Positions 21,885 to 24,276 of a stretch of 24,276 bases of DNA are shown piece after piece. Location: assembly GCA_937930605.1 (NCBI GenBank), contig CALHBZ010000285.1, forward strand, positions 1 through 24,276, given 5' to 3'. Each line of letters opens with the position of its first letter. The stretch's first letter is position 1. The notes under the pieces are model-generated. The model ran no database searches. It was not told the origin of the DNA and worked only from the letters and a program-made list of their open reading frames with translations. The translations under genes were made by a program, and so were the position numbers. This DNA comes from Streptococcus oralis (GTDB lineage Bacteria; Bacillota; Bacilli; Lactobacillales; Streptococcaceae).

Positions 21885-22781
21885 ATGGAAAGTGTTGGTG
21901 ACGTAATCAAACGTCAGACAAGTCGTTTTCAGTATCAGGACCTAGTCCAGCAGATCATGAAGGACCCAGATGTAGCGGCTTTTATCCAGAAAGAATCCCT
22001 CAGCCAAGAGGAGTTAAATCGTAGCATTTCCAAGTTCAACCAATATATTACAGAACGGGATAAGTTTCTTCGTGGGGATGCAGACTATATAGCGCGTGGC
22101 TACAAGCCTATTTTGATCATGAATCACGGTTATGCAGATGTATCTTATGAAGAAACACCAGAACTAATCGCGGCAGAAAAAGAGGCGGCAATCAAAAATC
22201 GTCTCAAGTTGATTAATCTACCAGCAAGTCTCAAGAAAGCGAAATTGGCTCAGATAGACTTGGATGATTTAGGCCGTTTGCCCATTTTTGAGAGACTCTA
22301 TGCCTTTGTTGACCTTTACCCAAGTATCCGAAAAGGTCTCTATCTTTACGGAGATTTTGGTGTCGGTAAGAGTTTCATGATGGCGGCCCTGGCCCATGAC
22401 CTATCTGAAAAACGTGGCGCTTCAACAACCATTCTCCACTATCCAAGTTTTGTCATTGATGTGAAAAATGCCATCGGTGAAGGATCTGTGAAGACCTTGG
22501 TAGATGAGATCAAGCTTTCTGAAGTCCTGATTTTAGATGATATTGGTGCAGAACAGTCTACCCCTTGGGTGCGTGATGAGATTCTCCAAGTCATTCTCCA
22601 GTATCGCATGCAGGAAGATTTGCCAACCTTCTTTACTTCCAACTTTAATTTCCAGGATTTGGAAAAACATTTTGCCAAAGGAAAAAATGGAAATGATGAA
22701 ACTTGGGAAGCTAGGCGGGTCATGGAACGAATCCGTTATTTGGCAGAGGAGACAAGACTAGAAGGAGAAAATCGCCGATGA
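21885..22781 (+). CDS. dnaI: Primosomal helicase loader DnaI
   Basis: DnaI (298 residues) loads the replicative helicase onto DNA with DnaB and DnaD. The C-terminal AAA+ part has Walker A GDFGVGKS (156-163), Walker B VLILDDIG and a sensor segment FFTSNFNF. The N-terminal half (1-130) is helical. There is no cysteine in the protein, so the zinc site described in the N-domain of Bacillus DnaI is absent here. Ribosome site GAAGGAGGAG lies inside the end of dnaB. The stop overlaps the next start by 4 bases. Confidence 0.95.
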   Translation: MESVGDVIKRQTSRFQYQDLVQQIMKDPDVAAFIQKESLSQEELNRSISKFNQYITERDKFLRGDADYIARGYKPILIMNHGYADVSYEETPELIAAEKEAAIKNRLKLINLPASLKKAKLAQIDLDDLGRLPIFERLYAFVDLYPSIRKGLYLYGDFGVGKSFMMAALAHDLSEKRGASTTILHYPSFVIDVKNAIGEGSVKTLVDEIKLSEVLILDDIGAEQSTPWVRDEILQVILQYRMQEDLPTFFTSNFNFQDLEKHFAKGKNGNDETWEARRVMERIRYLAEETRLEGENRR

Positions 22782-23491
22782 CAGAAACCATCAAACTGAT
22801 GAAAGCTCATACTTCAGTTCGTCGCTTTAAGGAGCAAGAAATTTCTCAAGAACACTTAAATGAAATCTTGACAGCTGCCCAAATGGCGTCATCTTGGAAA
22901 AATTTTCAATCCTACTCTGTGATTTTTGTGCGCAGTCGAGAGAAGAAAGATGCCCTATATGAATTGGTTCCTCAGGAAGCCATCCGCCAGTCAGCTGCTT
23001 TCTTGCTTTTTGTCGGTGACTTGAACCGAGCTGAAAAGGGAGCAAACCTTCATACGGACACTTTCCAACCCCAAGGAGTGGAAGGTCTCCTTATCACGTC
23101 TGTGGACGCGGCTCTTGCGGGGCAAAATACCTTGCTTGCAGCAGAGAGTCTGGGATATGGTGGCGTGATTATCGGTTTGGTCCGTTATAAGTCAGAAGAA
23201 GTGGCAGCGCTTTTTAACTTGCCTGACTATACCTACCCCGTTTTTGGGATTGCCCTCGGTGTGCCAAATCAACAACATGATGTCAAACCAAGACTACCTT
23301 TGAGCCAAGTGGTTTTTGAAGAAGAATACCAAGAACAGTCAGTTGAAGCGATTTTGGACTATGACCAAGTACAGGCAGACTATGCTGGTGCGCGTGCGAC
23401 GACCTCTTGGAGTCAGCGTTTGGCAGAGCAGTTTGGTCAAGCCGAACCTAGTTCAACTCGGAAGAATCTAGAACAGAAAAAGTTATTGTAG
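22778..23491 (+). CDS. NADPH-dependent nitroreductase (NfsA/flavin reductase-like)
   Basis: This 237-residue flavoprotein starts with the family motif HTSVRRFKEQEIS (FMN phosphate side) and has ASSWKNFQSYSVIFV and ESLGYGGVIIGLVRY, both typical of NfsA/FRP-type nitroreductases. It reduces nitro compounds, quinones or free flavin with NADPH in the cytoplasm; the physiological substrate is unknown. ATGA overlap with dnaI suggests coupled translation. The C-terminal quarter (TTSWSQRLAEQFG to KKLL) is the usual family extension. Confidence 0.93.
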   Translation: MTETIKLMKAHTSVRRFKEQEISQEHLNEILTAAQMASSWKNFQSYSVIFVRSREKKDALYELVPQEAIRQSAAFLLFVGDLNRAEKGANLHTDTFQPQGVEGLLITSVDAALAGQNTLLAAESLGYGGVIIGLVRYKSEEVAALFNLPDYTYPVFGIALGVPNQQHDVKPRLPLSQVVFEEEYQEQSVEAILDYDQVQADYAGARATTSWSQRLAEQFGQAEPSSTRKNLEQKKLL

Positions 23492-23504
23492 AAAGTGAGA
23501 AAAC

Positions 23505-24276
23505 ATGGCCTTACCAACTGTTGCCATTGTAGGACGTCCCAATGTTGGGAAATCAACCCTATTTAACCGAATCGCTGGCGAGCGAATCTCAATCGTAGAA
23601 GATGTCGAGGGTGTGACACGTGACCGTATCTATGCAACGGGGGAGTGGCTCAACCGTTCTTTCAGTATGATTGATACTGGAGGGATTGACGACGTCGATG
23701 CTCCTTTCATGGAGCAAATCAAACACCAAGCAGAAATTGCTATGGAAGAAGCAGATGTCATCGTCTTTGTGGTGTCTGGGAAAGAAGGGATTACAGATGC
23801 GGACGAGTACGTAGCTCGCAAACTCTATAAAACCCATAAGCCTGTTATCTTAGCCGTTAACAAGGTTGACAATCCTGAGATGCGAAATGATATCTTTGAT
23901 TTCTATGCGCTAGGTTTGGGAGAACCGCTGCCGATTTCGTCTGTCCACGGTATCGGTACGGGTGATGTACTGGATGCTATCGTGGAAAATCTACCACATG
24001 AAGTTGAAGAAGAAAATCCAGATGTCATTAAATTCAGCTTAATTGGTCGTCCAAACGTTGGAAAATCAAGTTTGATCAACGCTATTTTGGGAGAAGACCG
24101 TGTGATTGCTAGTCCAGTAGCTGGAACAACGCGCGATGCCATTGACACCCATTTTACAGATGCGGATGGACAAGAGTTTACCATGATTGATACAGCTGGT
24201 ATGCGTAAGTCTGGTAAAGTCTACGAAAATACTGAAAAATACTCTGTCATGCGTGCCATGCGTGCCATTGACCGTT
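23505..24276 (+). CDS. der: Ribosome-associated GTPase Der (EngA), 3' end missing
   Basis: Der has two GTPase domains in tandem and acts in 50S subunit assembly. The first 257 residues are present. Domain 1 shows G1 GRPNVGKST (near residue 10), G3 DTGG and G4 NKVD; domain 2 begins with [13 protein letters not shown] and shows DTAGMRKSG. The second domain and the C-terminal KH-like domain continue beyond the window. The ATG at 23505 lies 13 bases after the nitroreductase stop, with a GAAAGTGAG-like ribosome site. Confidence 0.98.
   Translation, partial: MALPTVAIVGRPNVGKSTLFNRIAGERISIVEDVEGVTRDRIYATGEWLNRSFSMIDTGGIDDVDAPFMEQIKHQAEIAMEEADVIVFVVSGKEGITDADEYVARKLYKTHKPVILAVNKVDNPEMRNDIFDFYALGLGEPLPISSVHGIGTGDVLDAIVENLPHEVEEENPDVIKFSLIGRPNVGKSSLINAILGEDRVIASPVAGTTRDAIDTHFTDADGQEFTMIDTAGMRKSGKVYENTEKYSVMRAMRAIDR

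Noticed and set aside
1..24276. CRISPR array, tRNA, rRNA, transposase or phage genes
   Set aside because: None was seen: no regularly spaced direct repeats, no cloverleaf or CCA-ended tRNA pattern noticed, and no recombinase motif in any frame read.

Overview
The window comes from a low-G+C Gram-positive coccus of the genus Streptococcus, most likely the mitis/oralis/sanguinis group. The evidence is a complete BOX repeat (boxA-boxB-boxB-boxC, 13256-13451) of the kind found in S. pneumoniae and its relatives, the gene order nrdR-dnaB-dnaI-nitroreductase-der known from pneumococcus, an LPXTG surface protein and strong AGGAGG ribosome sites. Species is not resolved. Layout, left to right: a minus-strand block with pnp, cysE and a truncated nucleoside phosphorylase (1-3883); an AT-rich minus-strand accessory block with a four-helix membrane protein, a lipoprotein and an 884-residue wall-anchored coiled-coil protein with a Sec10/PgrA-like core (4021-8624); plus-strand pepF and a membrane/coiled-coil protein with a TTG start (9043-11864); a small minus-strand membrane protein; and a plus-strand aquaporin-family channel. 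After the BOX element comes a minus-strand queuosine precursor operon queC-queD-queE-queF (15771-13456), headed by a preQ1-I-like riboswitch with a readable antiterminator/terminator switch. Next are minus-strand trxA with a DUF4649 gene, a cysteine-rich MarR regulator divergent from a CidA/LrgA-LrgB pair, and a minus-strand gntR-ABC ATPase-ABC permease operon. The window ends with the plus-strand replication block nrdR-dnaB-dnaI-nitroreductase-der, with der cut by the window edge. How the parts work together: QueC, QueD, QueE and QueF make preQ1 from a pterin precursor, and the leader appears to sense preQ1 and stop transcription by feedback. The MarR gene has a half-palindromic site just downstream of its own -10 box, and a near-identical site lies upstream of the -35 box of the DUF4649-trxA promoter; with four cysteines in its wing region this suggests a redox-linked regulon. 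NrdR, DnaB and DnaI tie nucleotide reduction control to primosome loading. The three minus-strand envelope genes look like one transcription unit with paired palindromes at its promoter, and are the least explained part of the window. No tRNA, rRNA, CRISPR array, transposase or phage gene was seen.
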